Below are positions 12,501 to 30,680 of a stretch of DNA of 64,000 nucleotides, piece after piece (within the stretch, counting starts at the first letter, position 1; every line of letters begins with the position of its first letter). The DNA lies in assembly GCF_024868665.1 (NCBI RefSeq), contig NC_079891.1, positions 15,738,518 through 15,802,517 of the forward strand, in the 5' to 3' direction. The notes under the pieces are model-generated. The model was given only the letters and a program-made list of their open reading frames with translations, ran no database searches and had not been told where the DNA came from. Origin of the DNA: Triplophysa rosa. Taxonomy: Eukaryota > Chordata > Actinopteri > Cypriniformes > Nemacheilidae. Both the position numbers and the translations under genes were made by a program.

Positions 12501-13563
12501 GGTGGAAGCTTTTCCTGTGCCGGACCAAGGGGCGTAAACTACGGCTAAAACACTCGTGTACGAGTTCATCTCCAGGTTTGGGGCACCGCTGGAGCTACAC
12601 ACAGACCAGGGTCGAAATTTTGAAAGTACACTGTTCAGAAATGTTTGTAGTCTCCTGCAGATCAAGAAAAAGCGGACAACCCCTTATCATCCTGCCTCCA
12701 ACGGACAAGTAGAGAGGTTCAATCGAACGCTCCTTCAGATGATTCGGTGCTACGTGAACCAGGATCAGAAAAACTGGGATGAGCATCTTCCGCTCCTTAC
12801 AGCCGCGTACAGCAGCTCCCAGCATGCAGTCACTGGATTCACACCGAATAGGCTCAAGCTTGGAAGGGAGGTTTACCAACCCCAGGATCTATGGTCCGGT
12901 GTCGCAGAGCAAAGGTCGGACAGTGTGGAAGTGCCAGATTTTCTGTATAACCTGGAAAAAGGGCTGAGAGACACACATTATGTTGCCAGGGAACACCTCC
13001 ATGCAGCCCAACAACGACAAAAGAAGATCTATGATCTCAGGGCTCAGGAGAGGAAGTACATTGTTGGAGATTTGGTGTATATGCGGGAGAGTACTAAGAA
13101 AAAAGGACAGAGCCCAAAACTCCAGCCACCATGGAAAGGCCCTTTCGTGATATCTGCCTGCTGTGGCCCAGTACTTTATGAGGTCCAGAGGTTACGGCAA
13201 AAGAGAGTCATGCATCATGATTGTCTCAAGCCCTATGACTGTGACGTGATTCCAGCGAGGGTCAGACGTCAGAGGAGTGAGATTCTGCGAAAGAGTAAGG
13301 ATACCCCTGACAACCCCGTTCTGCTAGAACCCCTGCGGGTTCCGGAACTGTCTGCACCCCCGGGGGGCAGTGAAACGGAATCCATTTCTTCTGACCCTGA
13401 ACCACAGGAGAACCAGGGTACGGAGAAGAAGCGGCAGCTGGCAGCTCGGCGACGTAGAAGGAACAGAAGTGGACATGGACTAATGTCGGACATAGGAGAA
13501 AAAGAGACAATCAAGAGAACGAATAAAGGAAGAGAAATACGGAAGCCCATGAGATATGACAGT
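9541..13563 (+). pseudogene. Gypsy pol remnant: protease, reverse transcriptase, RNase H, integrase
   Basis: The protease active-site motif DTGAE is at about 9584-9598. Reverse transcriptase starts near 10470; its catalytic YLDD is at 10908-10919, preceded by the FSTLDLQSGYWQI block. RNase H follows at about 11260-11680, with the TDAS motif near 11340. Integrase has an H-x-H...C-x2-C zinc region (about 12265-12352) and the D, D and E of the catalytic core near 12424, 12603 and 12711, followed by a GPF-type C-terminal domain near 13140. Breaks seen are a 26-bp tandem duplication at 9602-9653, frame changes near 10700, 11065 and 12210, and stops at 10959, 11774 and 12535. The last frame (12556-13563) ends in a basic, Arg-rich tail. 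No env-like gene was seen. Confidence 0.9.
9602..9653 (+). repeat. 26-bp tandem duplication inside the protease region
   Basis: Two exact adjacent copies of a 26-bp unit (9602-9627 and 9628-9653, starting CAGTTATCTCTGAG). Because 26 is not a multiple of three, the duplication shifts the pol frame just after the protease active site. Confidence 0.95.
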
Positions 13564-13666
13564 TAATGTTTTATTATTGTCTTATATTGTTCATTACAGT
13601 TTTTTTTAGTTTAGAAATTGTTGGGTTATTACGGTTTTCATTTTACTGAAGGGACTCAGTATTGTT

Positions 13667-14050
13667 AAGGGGGGGATAGTGTAGCAAAAAGAGCATGGTC
13701 CCTTTAAGCTATCCTCTGTGTTCATCTTGTCTCTATTCCTATTGGCTGTGTAATGTGTCAGTCAGAGAGTATGCGCGAGTTAGGGGAATAGAGGAGTTTC
13801 TAGTTTAGTCTACAGGTTGTTCTCATGCTCATCGCACGGTCAGAAAAGCTGCCGTCCTGTGCCGGAGAGAGACAACCGAATAGTGTGAGGTTTGACATGC
13901 AAACTGTGTATATCGACTACTGTACTGTTGGTGAGTGTACCGATGTAACCAACCTGTTAAAGAAGTGAAGTAAATGCTCAGAAGGCGATCTCTTTGTCGT
14001 GGCTCCCACGCATCCACACAGGCCAACGCTTAATGAGGCTAACTAACTAC
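13667..14050 (+). repeat. Purine tract and putative 3' LTR of the Gypsy element
   Basis: A polypurine tract AAGGGGGGGA (13667-13676) is followed by TGTAGCAAAAAGAGCATGG from 13680, a typical TG start for an LTR. There is no second LTR to define its end, so the right limit is a guess. Confidence 0.5.
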
Positions 14051-14379
14051 ACACGCAAACACGACAATATTAATAAATGTTTCTTGTGGATTTCTGCATG
14101 TGTTTTTAATTTATCTTAATAACTAACTATTCAGTCAGTGTTTATGTCTAATGCATATATTACACAAGTGATCTCTTATTAAATATTTGCACATTTAAAT
14201 GATTTCAATAGCCTATTATTATATACTTTGCTAACTGCATGAGACTTTTTAGTAAAAAACTAACCCAAAATTGTTAATGATTTATAAATACATAACTTTA
14301 CAGAAATGCATCAAAAGCAAGAGTTAAAAACTGCATGAATATTTGTAAGGGAAGTCAGGAAATAAGTTATTTTTGTATT

Positions 14380-15340
14380 TATACCACAGGGCTGTTGAAT
14401 GCTTCATTCTGATTGGCTGACGAACGTTCGACGGGTGTGCATTAATTTTCAGTTAAAAGCACACCTATGACGTAGTTCCAGATTTGTCGACCGAATTACA
14501 GTTCCATATCACTGCGTCCAGTTTAACTTAAATGTAGCCTACTGTCCACCACTGAATACGTATCTAACAACAGACAAAGTGACAGGCAAATTCCATTGTC
14601 TGAGAATAAATAACTATTAATATTTATGGACAGCATGAACATTTGAACAACAATGGCGAGAGCACTGTACAGGACTCTTCAGATGAAAAACTAAAGCATA
14701 TATCAAAGGTAATGGCAAGCTACATGACACAGTCAGCGGGTTAAACATAAAACACGAAGCACAAAAATAACAAAAACAACATCTTAAATTCGTCTGTGGA
14801 ATGGGTAAATGGGACTTAAAACACACAGCAGGAAGCTTTCTATGCCACTGCGAGAACCGCAGCTGGCGCAGAAACCTCCGTGTCACTTTTTTCTCTTAAT
14901 ACTTTTCTTATACAAAAGGGGTGTTAAATACGACGAAAACAAATCAAATATAGATACTTGTCTTTTCACTCTCAGTGAAGCAAACGCGTGTGCATGTGCA
15001 CTGTCTGTCTTCCTCTCGCTCTCAGAAAACTGCATATGCAGGCTCAAGCAACGCTTTCAGATGAGATGCGTAAGAAATTAGTCCTACCAGCAAGTGCATT
15101 CCGGGACAAATACCATACAAATGTCTTGAGATAAAACATCGTAACAACGTCTTGTGGTATCGGAACAACATCTTGTGGTGTTGTGACCGTGGTATAAGCG
15201 GAATAATTGACTCCGGTCCTTTCAATTATAGAAAGTTAATGCACACCCGAGGTGTAACGGCCACTCCGCCACCTCGGGGTGTGCATTAACTTTCGATAAT
15301 TGAAAGGACCGGAGTCAATTATTCCTTACGTAATACATTA
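14380..15340. mobile_element. Fragment of a cyprinid DNA element ending in a hairpin
   Basis: The left part (GGGCTGTTGAATGCTTCATT, then GGGTGTGCATTAATTTTC and AAAAGCACACCTATGACGTA) and the right part (GGTGTGCATTAACTTTC, GGACCGGAGTCAATTATTCC) share words with each other and resemble ends of a dispersed fish element. The right end is duplicated in inverted orientation. No transposase was seen, and the limits are approximate. Confidence 0.45.
15200..15325. repeat. Near-perfect 126-bp hairpin
   Basis: The left arm 15200-15254 is the inverted copy of 15270-15325 with one single-base difference in length, leaving a 15-nt centre at 15255-15269. The stem is about 55 bp. Confidence 0.95.
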
Positions 15341-15413
15341 AACACGCATCTGTCATATCACGTGACAAAAGAACGAACGACTTAAACCCGAAGACTCAGG
15401 AGATGAACTAATC

Positions 15414-15732
15414 TGTCATGGTTCTGCCCCACCTTGTCTTGCTTCTCTTGACCTAGTGGCAGAACCATGATAGAACCTCTTGTTTTATGTGGAGAGTGAC
15501 GTTTTGTCCCTGTTGGTCTTCCACTCTCCGGTGTGGCGTCTCTGTTCCCGCCCTTTCGTCTCCTCGTTATTGTTTGTTGATTAGTTCATGTCTCACACCT
15601 GTTCCCTCTTGATTTATCCCCTTTATAATGCCCTTGTGTCTTCTGTCTCGTGCTGGTTCATTGTACTGTGTCGTGTTTGTGTAATGTGCTTTTTATTTAT
15701 TAAAGTTTGTGTTAACCCCTTACCCGCTGTCT
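15414..15732 (+). repeat. 5' LTR (3' end deleted)
   Basis: Almost identical to 16857-17175. It starts with a 15-bp stem (TGTCATGGTTCTGCC pairing with GGCAGAACCATGATA) enclosing 29 nt, and has a TATA-like TTTATAATG near 15624. Similarity stops after CCCGCTGTCT, so the U5 end and the primer-binding site are missing. Confidence 0.9.
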
Positions 15733-16329
15733 AGCAACTTCTGGGATCCTAACTGTCTCGCTGTGGTCTATCATCTATACGAAGCATGCCATTCGTCAGA
15801 ATGAATTTCAGTCCCTTTTGGTACCCAGCAAGATACTGGGAAAACGAGTTTTGAATTGTTTTCAGCCGGGGGGGTCGATGCACTATGTGTGTTGGAGCTT
15901 AAAATTGGATGCCACTTGTCTTTCCATCATGAGTTTGAATAACGCCGGACTTCCCTTTGGAGGGATAGAATGAGGTCTGATGAAGGGCATTCAAGTCAGA
16001 GTCGGAGACCAGCCTCAATATACAAAGTGCTGCCGACTCTTTCCGGGTCGAGACTCTGACCAGGGCACGACGTCCGTGATCAGCAGACAGCTGAAAACCA
16101 GAGGTTCATGCCGGGCTCACCTTCCAAAGAGGTTGAGAGTCTCGGCAATGTCCCTCCTAGTAAGGGTTGAGGAGCGGTGTCTGTTTCCCAAGCGAGATCC
16201 TGCCGGCCCTCCACAAAGACGCTTCACGAAAGCACACCTCCGGGGTGCGGTGAGGGGCCACCCCTTGGAATTCGGGTGTGTGGTTTATATCTATAGCTAG
16301 TGAGTTAACTGTTTTAGTAGTGTGATATT
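15733..16329 (+). other. Unrecognised GC-richer insert inside the LTR element
   Basis: This replaces the normal end of the 5' LTR and the leader. It is richer in GC and CpG than its surroundings, and one frame of 106 codons (15980-16300) is open. I recognise no protein domain, tRNA or other RNA in it. It could be captured host sequence or the leader of another element. Confidence 0.4.
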
Positions 16330-16740
16330 GTGTATTCTGCTTTTATGCTGCCCAGCTGCCAGAGAGCGCTGCCCAGCCGTCGGAGATGCTGCCCAGCTGC
16401 CAGAGAGCGCTGCCCAGCCGCCGACATCCTGTCTGTCATGTCGACATCCAGGCCTGCCCAGCCGGTGATAGCCGGCTCCCAGCCGGCCTATCCAGCCGGC
16501 GCCATGTCCTTCCAGCCGGCCATCCAGCCGGCGCCATGTCCTGTCCAGCCGGCCATCCAGCCGGCGCCATGTTGTCCAGCCGGCCTCCAGCCGGCACCAT
16601 GTCCAGTCCAGCCGGCCTTCCAGCCGGCGCCATGTCCTGTCCAGCCGGCTCCATGTACTGTCCAGCCGGCCATCCAGCCGGCACCATGTGCTGTCCAGCC
16701 GGCCTTCGTGCCGGCACCATGTCTTTGTTTGGACTTTTTT
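16330..16740 (+). pseudogene. Coding-like repeat tract of the LTR element (PAIQPAPCPVQ units)
   Basis: The plus frame from 16330 stays open for 157 codons and repeats an 11-residue unit of the type PVQPAIQPAPC, encoded by a 33-bp DNA unit CCAGCCGGCGCCATGTCCTG plus a variable end. Some units are shortened, so the array is irregular (about 8-10 partial units). It resembles the PVQPAFQPASS array at 57128-58131. No gag, zinc knuckle or enzyme domain is present. Antisense open frames here are shadows of the repeat. Confidence 0.6.
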
Positions 16741-16856
16741 TTCCCTATGTATCACGTTTTTGGTCGTGTTTTGTATAATGTTTTTTTGTCACAGTCTGTG
16801 TAGTCTTGTTTGTTCCTTGAGGAGCATCAGGATGCTGCTCCTTAAGGAGGGGCTTC

Positions 16857-17225
16857 TGTCATGGTTCTGCCCCACCTTGTCTTGCTTCTCTTGACCTAGT
16901 GGCAGAACCATGATAGAACCTCTTGTTTTATGTGGAGAGTGACGTTTTGTCCCTGTTGGTCTTCCACTCTCCGGTGTGGCGTCTCTGTTCCAGCCCTTTC
17001 GTCTCCTCGTTATTGTTTGTTGATTAGTTCATGTCTCACACCTGTTCCCTCTTGATTTATCCCCTTTATAATGCCCTTGTGTCTTCTGTCTCATGCTGGT
17101 TCATTGTACTGTGTCGTGTTTGTGTAATGTGCTTTTTATTTATTAAAGTTTGTGTTAACCCCTTACCCGCTGTCTGCACCTGGGTCCTCTGTCTCCGTGT
17201 CTCTCACCACCCACCATTCGTGACA
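16857..17225 (+). repeat. 3' LTR
   Basis: 369 bp, TG...CA ends, immediately followed by the TAATC duplication. Contains the tip hairpin, a TTTATAATG TATA-like box near 17065 and a TTTATTTATTAAAG stretch near 17135 that may serve polyadenylation. Confidence 0.9.
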
Positions 17226-17230
17226 TAATC

Positions 17231-18733
17231 ATTTTTGTTTTCTGTAAATGCAGCATATATGGGCAAAATAATGAATGACTCGGGCATGAAGTCTCTAGAG
17301 TTGAGCTATAATCCTTTTTGTTTCTTGTACAGATTTCAGAACTTATATGGCTGTCAGGAAATAATATAATTACTGTTTCTCATAACTTGTCCCTAACTAC
17401 AATATAAGTTATTTCTTATTATATATCTGATCAAAGCTAGCATAAATAAACGTTATGGGGTAATTTGGCTATTAACATGCAACATTAATTTAACTCTGCT
17501 CAGATGAACGAAATGACTCGAAGATTCGTTCATTTTGCTGAACGAGATTCAAACATCCGAATCGCAAAAATGACTCGAACTTCCCATCACTACCCCCTAA
17601 AAACTCTTCGGATGTATACGATTCACAAGAATGGCATATTTGGATTCAAAATGACGAATTTCGCAGAAAAGCTACTAGTTTGCAGGTATGATTTTAAAGT
17701 TGTAGGCTTTCAAAATAATGAGAAAATCATATTTTGATTTGTTTATGTTGCTTCCATTTACATTCTTGGACTTGAAAATATACTACATAATCCAAAACAT
17801 CTTCTGATGTTTCTATATATGCCAACCTAAAGTAATTCTACTATGATGTTATAGACATAGCACAAATTTCATTGAGTATCTCAATGTACATGCGTGTGTT
17901 CCCGCAGGCACAGGACCTCTCTAATATTTCAGCATCTCTCTGCCTGGAGTGCTCCCCTCAGAGGCTTGTTTAGTCCTGTGGGGCTGTTAACTCATTCATA
18001 TGAATGAGACGGTCTCCTGTCGCTAAATCGATTTGGGTCAGGCTGTCATAGAGTTGGCCTAGTTTTAACTACCTGTGCCACTTTCTTATTAGGATTTGTC
18101 CTTCAGGGTAGGAAGAATCAAGGTGACTCGATTTACTTTACTTCCAGTTCTTCCAGAAATACGTTTTGGTGAAACTGGATTAGTTATGGTCAATTTTTGT
18201 CAAACTTTAAATCAATATCGCATGGATTACTGGTGTCAAAATTACAAGTACCTGCAGTACAGTTGAAAAGTATTGGTATTATGGTAAAGACTGAATTTTG
18301 TACTGAATTTGAACATGAATAGGTGGGACAAAATTATTATGTGTTTAAATACACTGAAGAAGTACTATAATTATTAATTACTACACTAAGTTGTTATGCA
18401 GAATAATAAAAAAACACAAAAATATAAAGCAGTATGTTTACTTAAGAACTACTTGAAAGCTACACGCAAGTGCCACTTTAAATAAACTTTTCGTTGTTAT
18501 ATCAAAATTGTTATCTAGGATCATAAAATTTTACAATTGGTATCAAATAAAATGGCATTGGTGTCAAAATAGATTTAGGTAACAGGCCAACCTGGACAAT
18601 GACTAAAGTAGAGCAATGAACTGTGAAAGAACTGAGTAAACTATCCCTATAAGGACTGGAGACCAGTATCTTTTATTTCCTTTTTTCATTTCCTTACATA
18701 CAACTGAAATGGAATATGTATCACTCTGTTCAC
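17231..18733. other. Non-coding stretch, with a repeat end at 17495-17600
   Basis: 17495-17600 carries an imperfect palindrome of the form ATGACTCGAAGATTCGTTCATTTTGC...GAACGAGATTC, seen in dispersed cyprinid elements. The rest shows no exon that would continue rhobtb, although this is where the next exon could have been. Confidence 0.5.
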
Positions 18734-27629
<8,896 letters not shown>

Positions 27630-29541
27630 TTACTGTGTGTTTTTTATTACCAATGCACTCAGTACAAATTGCAATACTGTACACGCGCTTTGACATGTGT
27701 GTAGTGTTGCTTGTGTGTGGGCGACCTGAGTTCAAGTCCAAAAGTCGTGTTTTGTTTCAGTTTTTCTTAAAACACACACACAATACGGCCCATTCACAGG
27801 CTGATGTGAGTCAACACAGGCTCAAAACAATGAATGGCATCATAAATACTGAATATTCATTCACCAAATGTTCAAAGTTTAAACAAAAATCTGGGTCAGG
27901 TGCTATTTCTGTCTAAGGAAGGAACAATATAAACAGCCAACACAATTCTGCACTTGGCAATAAACACTTTTAAAGAGTTTCAAATACATGTTTTACTTTT
28001 TCTATGTAATGTTCTTTGTAGAAGAGTCTAGCTGAAGCTAACCAATGCCCAGTGGTAAAGTTCTTTCTTTTTTGTACAGGAGAACAGTGATCCCAATGGT
28101 AAACCAGACAGCATTAATGCTTACACCTTTTATAGCTAAACCTTCTACGTATCCACTGTGACCAAAACAGCAGCTCTTTACTAGAAGGCCTGTATGCCGA
28201 CACATGACTGTAACTTAATAATTTCCATGACAACTAGGATATTCTCAGACAAAAGCAAGCAATGTGAGATCCAACTGTTTTTCTCTGAAACAATGAAAGC
28301 TGTATGTTTGGATCTGCATGCATCCTAATAATTGCAGTCATTTATTTATTAAGCTCAGCTGCTTTGCTTGAGGTAGTTGCGTACATTTGAGCAATTGTTA
28401 AAATTAATCTTTATTTCAACAACACTGTAATAAAGAGGCGTTATAAAATTAAATTACATGGAACCCGTAATTGTTCTGTGGCTTTAAATGTGCACCCACC
28501 GTGGCTTGAATTACACTTGATAGATGCACAGTATCCTGTGTTGCACAATTTTCTTTCTGGGAAACAATAAAGAATTTCCTTGAATAAACACACTAGCAGC
28601 TGCCATTGCCAACGGAGTGCAGTGCATTCTTTGGACACAGTGATACAGCTATCTGCATTACAACCGTTCAGAGCTCTCCTGTCCAAGTCAGCTTAAGTTC
28701 CATAAAAAGAGTTCATGAAAGATTAATACGGCCACTATTTATTGTTCCGTTGTCAAAGATGTCACAACTCAGGCATCCAATGATATACTGGGGTCTAAAA
28801 TTGGCTCTCATTCATTTAATTCACTCTGATCTGCTTGACGAAAAGTAGGCAGGCAAATCATTTCTGCACACATTTTCAAATTTGTTTAATATTAAGATGA
28901 ATATATTTTCAGATTCATATTATCGAAATTATATTATAGTTAGTATGATCATAAACACATTGTCAGCACACTACTAAAAACATCCAAAAACTAAAAATTA
29001 ACTAAATTAGTAATAAGTCAAAAACTACATCACTTATTGACCCTACCGTACTTAAGTCGACTATCATTACCCGTCCCAGGTGGTAATATTGGCAAAGACA
29101 AAGTAAGTGTCAAATTTACATAAAAATATGTAAAAGAGCAGTGGTGCTCACTTTAAATCCTTATGAGGGGGACATCAAGTCACAGCCTGCCTTGAGTTTT
29201 TTTTTCAGGTTTCAGAAACACTTCTCGGAAATATCAGTGGTATGGAAATATCAGTGGTATTATGTTATTACATAACAATAACAAGGGCAGAGTGATAAAT
29301 TAGCTCTAAACTATATCATTGTACTATGTAACCGTTTTGTGAGAGTCACCAACATTTACAAAGGATGCTGCAAATGTGCAGTGTTATATGTTTACACATT
29401 GCACAATAAAAAAAAGGTTTCGAAGGGAGATCATAACCTCTATCACAGTAAGGAGAAAGTGGGGAAGTAGAGTTGTGGTTGCAAGCTTGTGTACTTTGCA
29501 CCTTCCTGTATACTCTACTAAATACCAACCTCAGTATTTCT

Positions 29542-30315
29542 TAGGGCTGTGCAAAAATATCGATACATGTAACTATCGCAATATTTTTTTTTTCAATAGT
29601 GTATCGATAGTGATACCTCTACTATCAATAATTTTTTTATCATGTCATATACATACGGCCAAAAGTAAGTGGAAGTGAGCATGGCGAAAAATATAAGAAC
29701 GCTTGGAGCTTTCAGAACTGATGTGTGGGTGTGCTTTGGTTTTCAAAATAAGTCATGGAGTAATGAGTTATATGAAATAATGCTGTTTGTAAGCTTCGCA
29801 AGTCATGACACAAGTCACTTGGCTACTGCAGTGCATTAGACAAAAAGTTTATTAAGAAAAGTAACAATGACATTTATTGTGCTTTCACGGATGTGACACC
29901 AGCGCATTTACAGCACGGATGAACCAGGGGTTTTATACTGCCCATGTTCATTGTTTTAACTGTAATGCACCACAACAGCCAAGTGACTTGCGTAAGCCAC
30001 CTTATTCCCCTGTGCTACCCACTTGAGGGGCGCAATCCACAGTTTGAGAACCCAAACCTCTGATCTAAAGGTCCATGCATCGCACATCATGGCCACTCTG
30101 CAGAGGTAAGGGATGTTTTTACACTTATCCTTACAGAAAACCCCCGGTGGTGCACAGCATGTTGTATTTCTAGCTCTACTTTTTATGTTTTCTATTTAAA
30201 GTATTGCAATATACCGCAAATGTGTATCGTATCGAAACACAGCAATATATTGTATCGTGGCCCATCTATCGTGATATGCATCGTATCGGGAGGCACTTGC
30301 CAATACACAGCCCTA
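29542..30315. mobile_element. hAT-type non-autonomous element with exact 8-bp duplication
   Basis: The ends TAGGGCTGTGCAA and (inverted) TTGCCAATACACAGCCCTA enclose 774 bp with many TATCGATA/ATCGTATCG words. Both flanks are GTATTTCT (29534-29541 and 30316-30323). No transposase frame survives. Confidence 0.93.
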
Positions 30316-30402
30316 GTATTTCTCCTACTTAAAGAGACATAGGCAAAACAATCTTTACCCTTCTCTTCCTTAACATTTCACATTCCCCAGCCGAAAATTA
30401 CA

Positions 30403-30680
30403 TTAAAGGGACAGTTCACCCTAAATTTGAATTATTTCATTATTTACTTACCCTCAGGTTGTTCCAAACCTGTATAAATGTCTTTGTTCTGCTAAACACA
30501 AAATAAGATATTTGGAAGAATGTCAGTAACCAAACAGATCTCATCCCCCATTCACACTGCCATAGTAGGGAAAATAAATACTATAGTCAACGGGGCATGA
30601 GATCTGTTTGGTTACTACTTATTCTTCCAAATATCTTCCTTTGTGTTTAGCAGAACAATGAAATCTAACTGTCCCTTTAA
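30403..30680. mobile_element. Palindromic MITE of the TTAAAGGGATAGTTCACCC family, complete
   Basis: Begins TTAAAGGGACAGTTCACCCT and ends CTAACTGTCCCTTTAA; the inner arms around 30540-30600 mirror each other. The TTAA at both ends could include a target duplication. Confidence 0.88.

Larger units (their letters stand above)
8490..14050 (+). mobile_element. Decayed Gypsy-type LTR retrotransposon lacking its 5' LTR
   Basis: Domains appear in the order gag, CCHC zinc knuckle, aspartic protease, reverse transcriptase, RNase H, integrase, then a purine tract and a putative 3' LTR. This is the Metaviridae (Ty3/Gypsy) order. The reading frame changes at four or more places and is also closed by stops at 10959, 11774 and 12535, so no intact polyprotein remains. 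No copy of the putative 3' LTR was found upstream, so the left end is lost. The right boundary is uncertain because there is no partner LTR. It probably sits in an intron of rhobtb if that gene extends past the left edge. Confidence 0.9.
15414..17225 (+). mobile_element. Non-autonomous LTR element with TAATC target duplication
   Basis: The 3' LTR is 16857-17225 (369 bp, TGTCATGG to GTGACA). A 5' LTR copy is at 15414-15732 but lacks about the last 50 bp. Both outer flanks carry TAATC (15409-15413 and 17226-17230), which proves that the two LTRs belong to one insertion. The interior has no gag or pol: an unrecognised stretch of about 600 bp is followed by a coding-like 33-bp repeat tract. A purine-rich tract GGAGGGGCTTC precedes the 3' LTR. 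Confidence 0.9.

Noticed and set aside
13680..14050. A matching 5' LTR upstream of the Gypsy gag
   Set aside because: I looked for TGTAGCAAAAAGAGCATGG-like sequence between 7.4 and 8.5 kb and did not find it.
15733..15800. Faint resemblance of the minus strand (AGACCACAGCGAGACAGTTAG) to a stretch of large-subunit rRNA
   Set aside because: Only short words match and the flanks do not follow the rRNA order, so I do not call an rRNA fragment.
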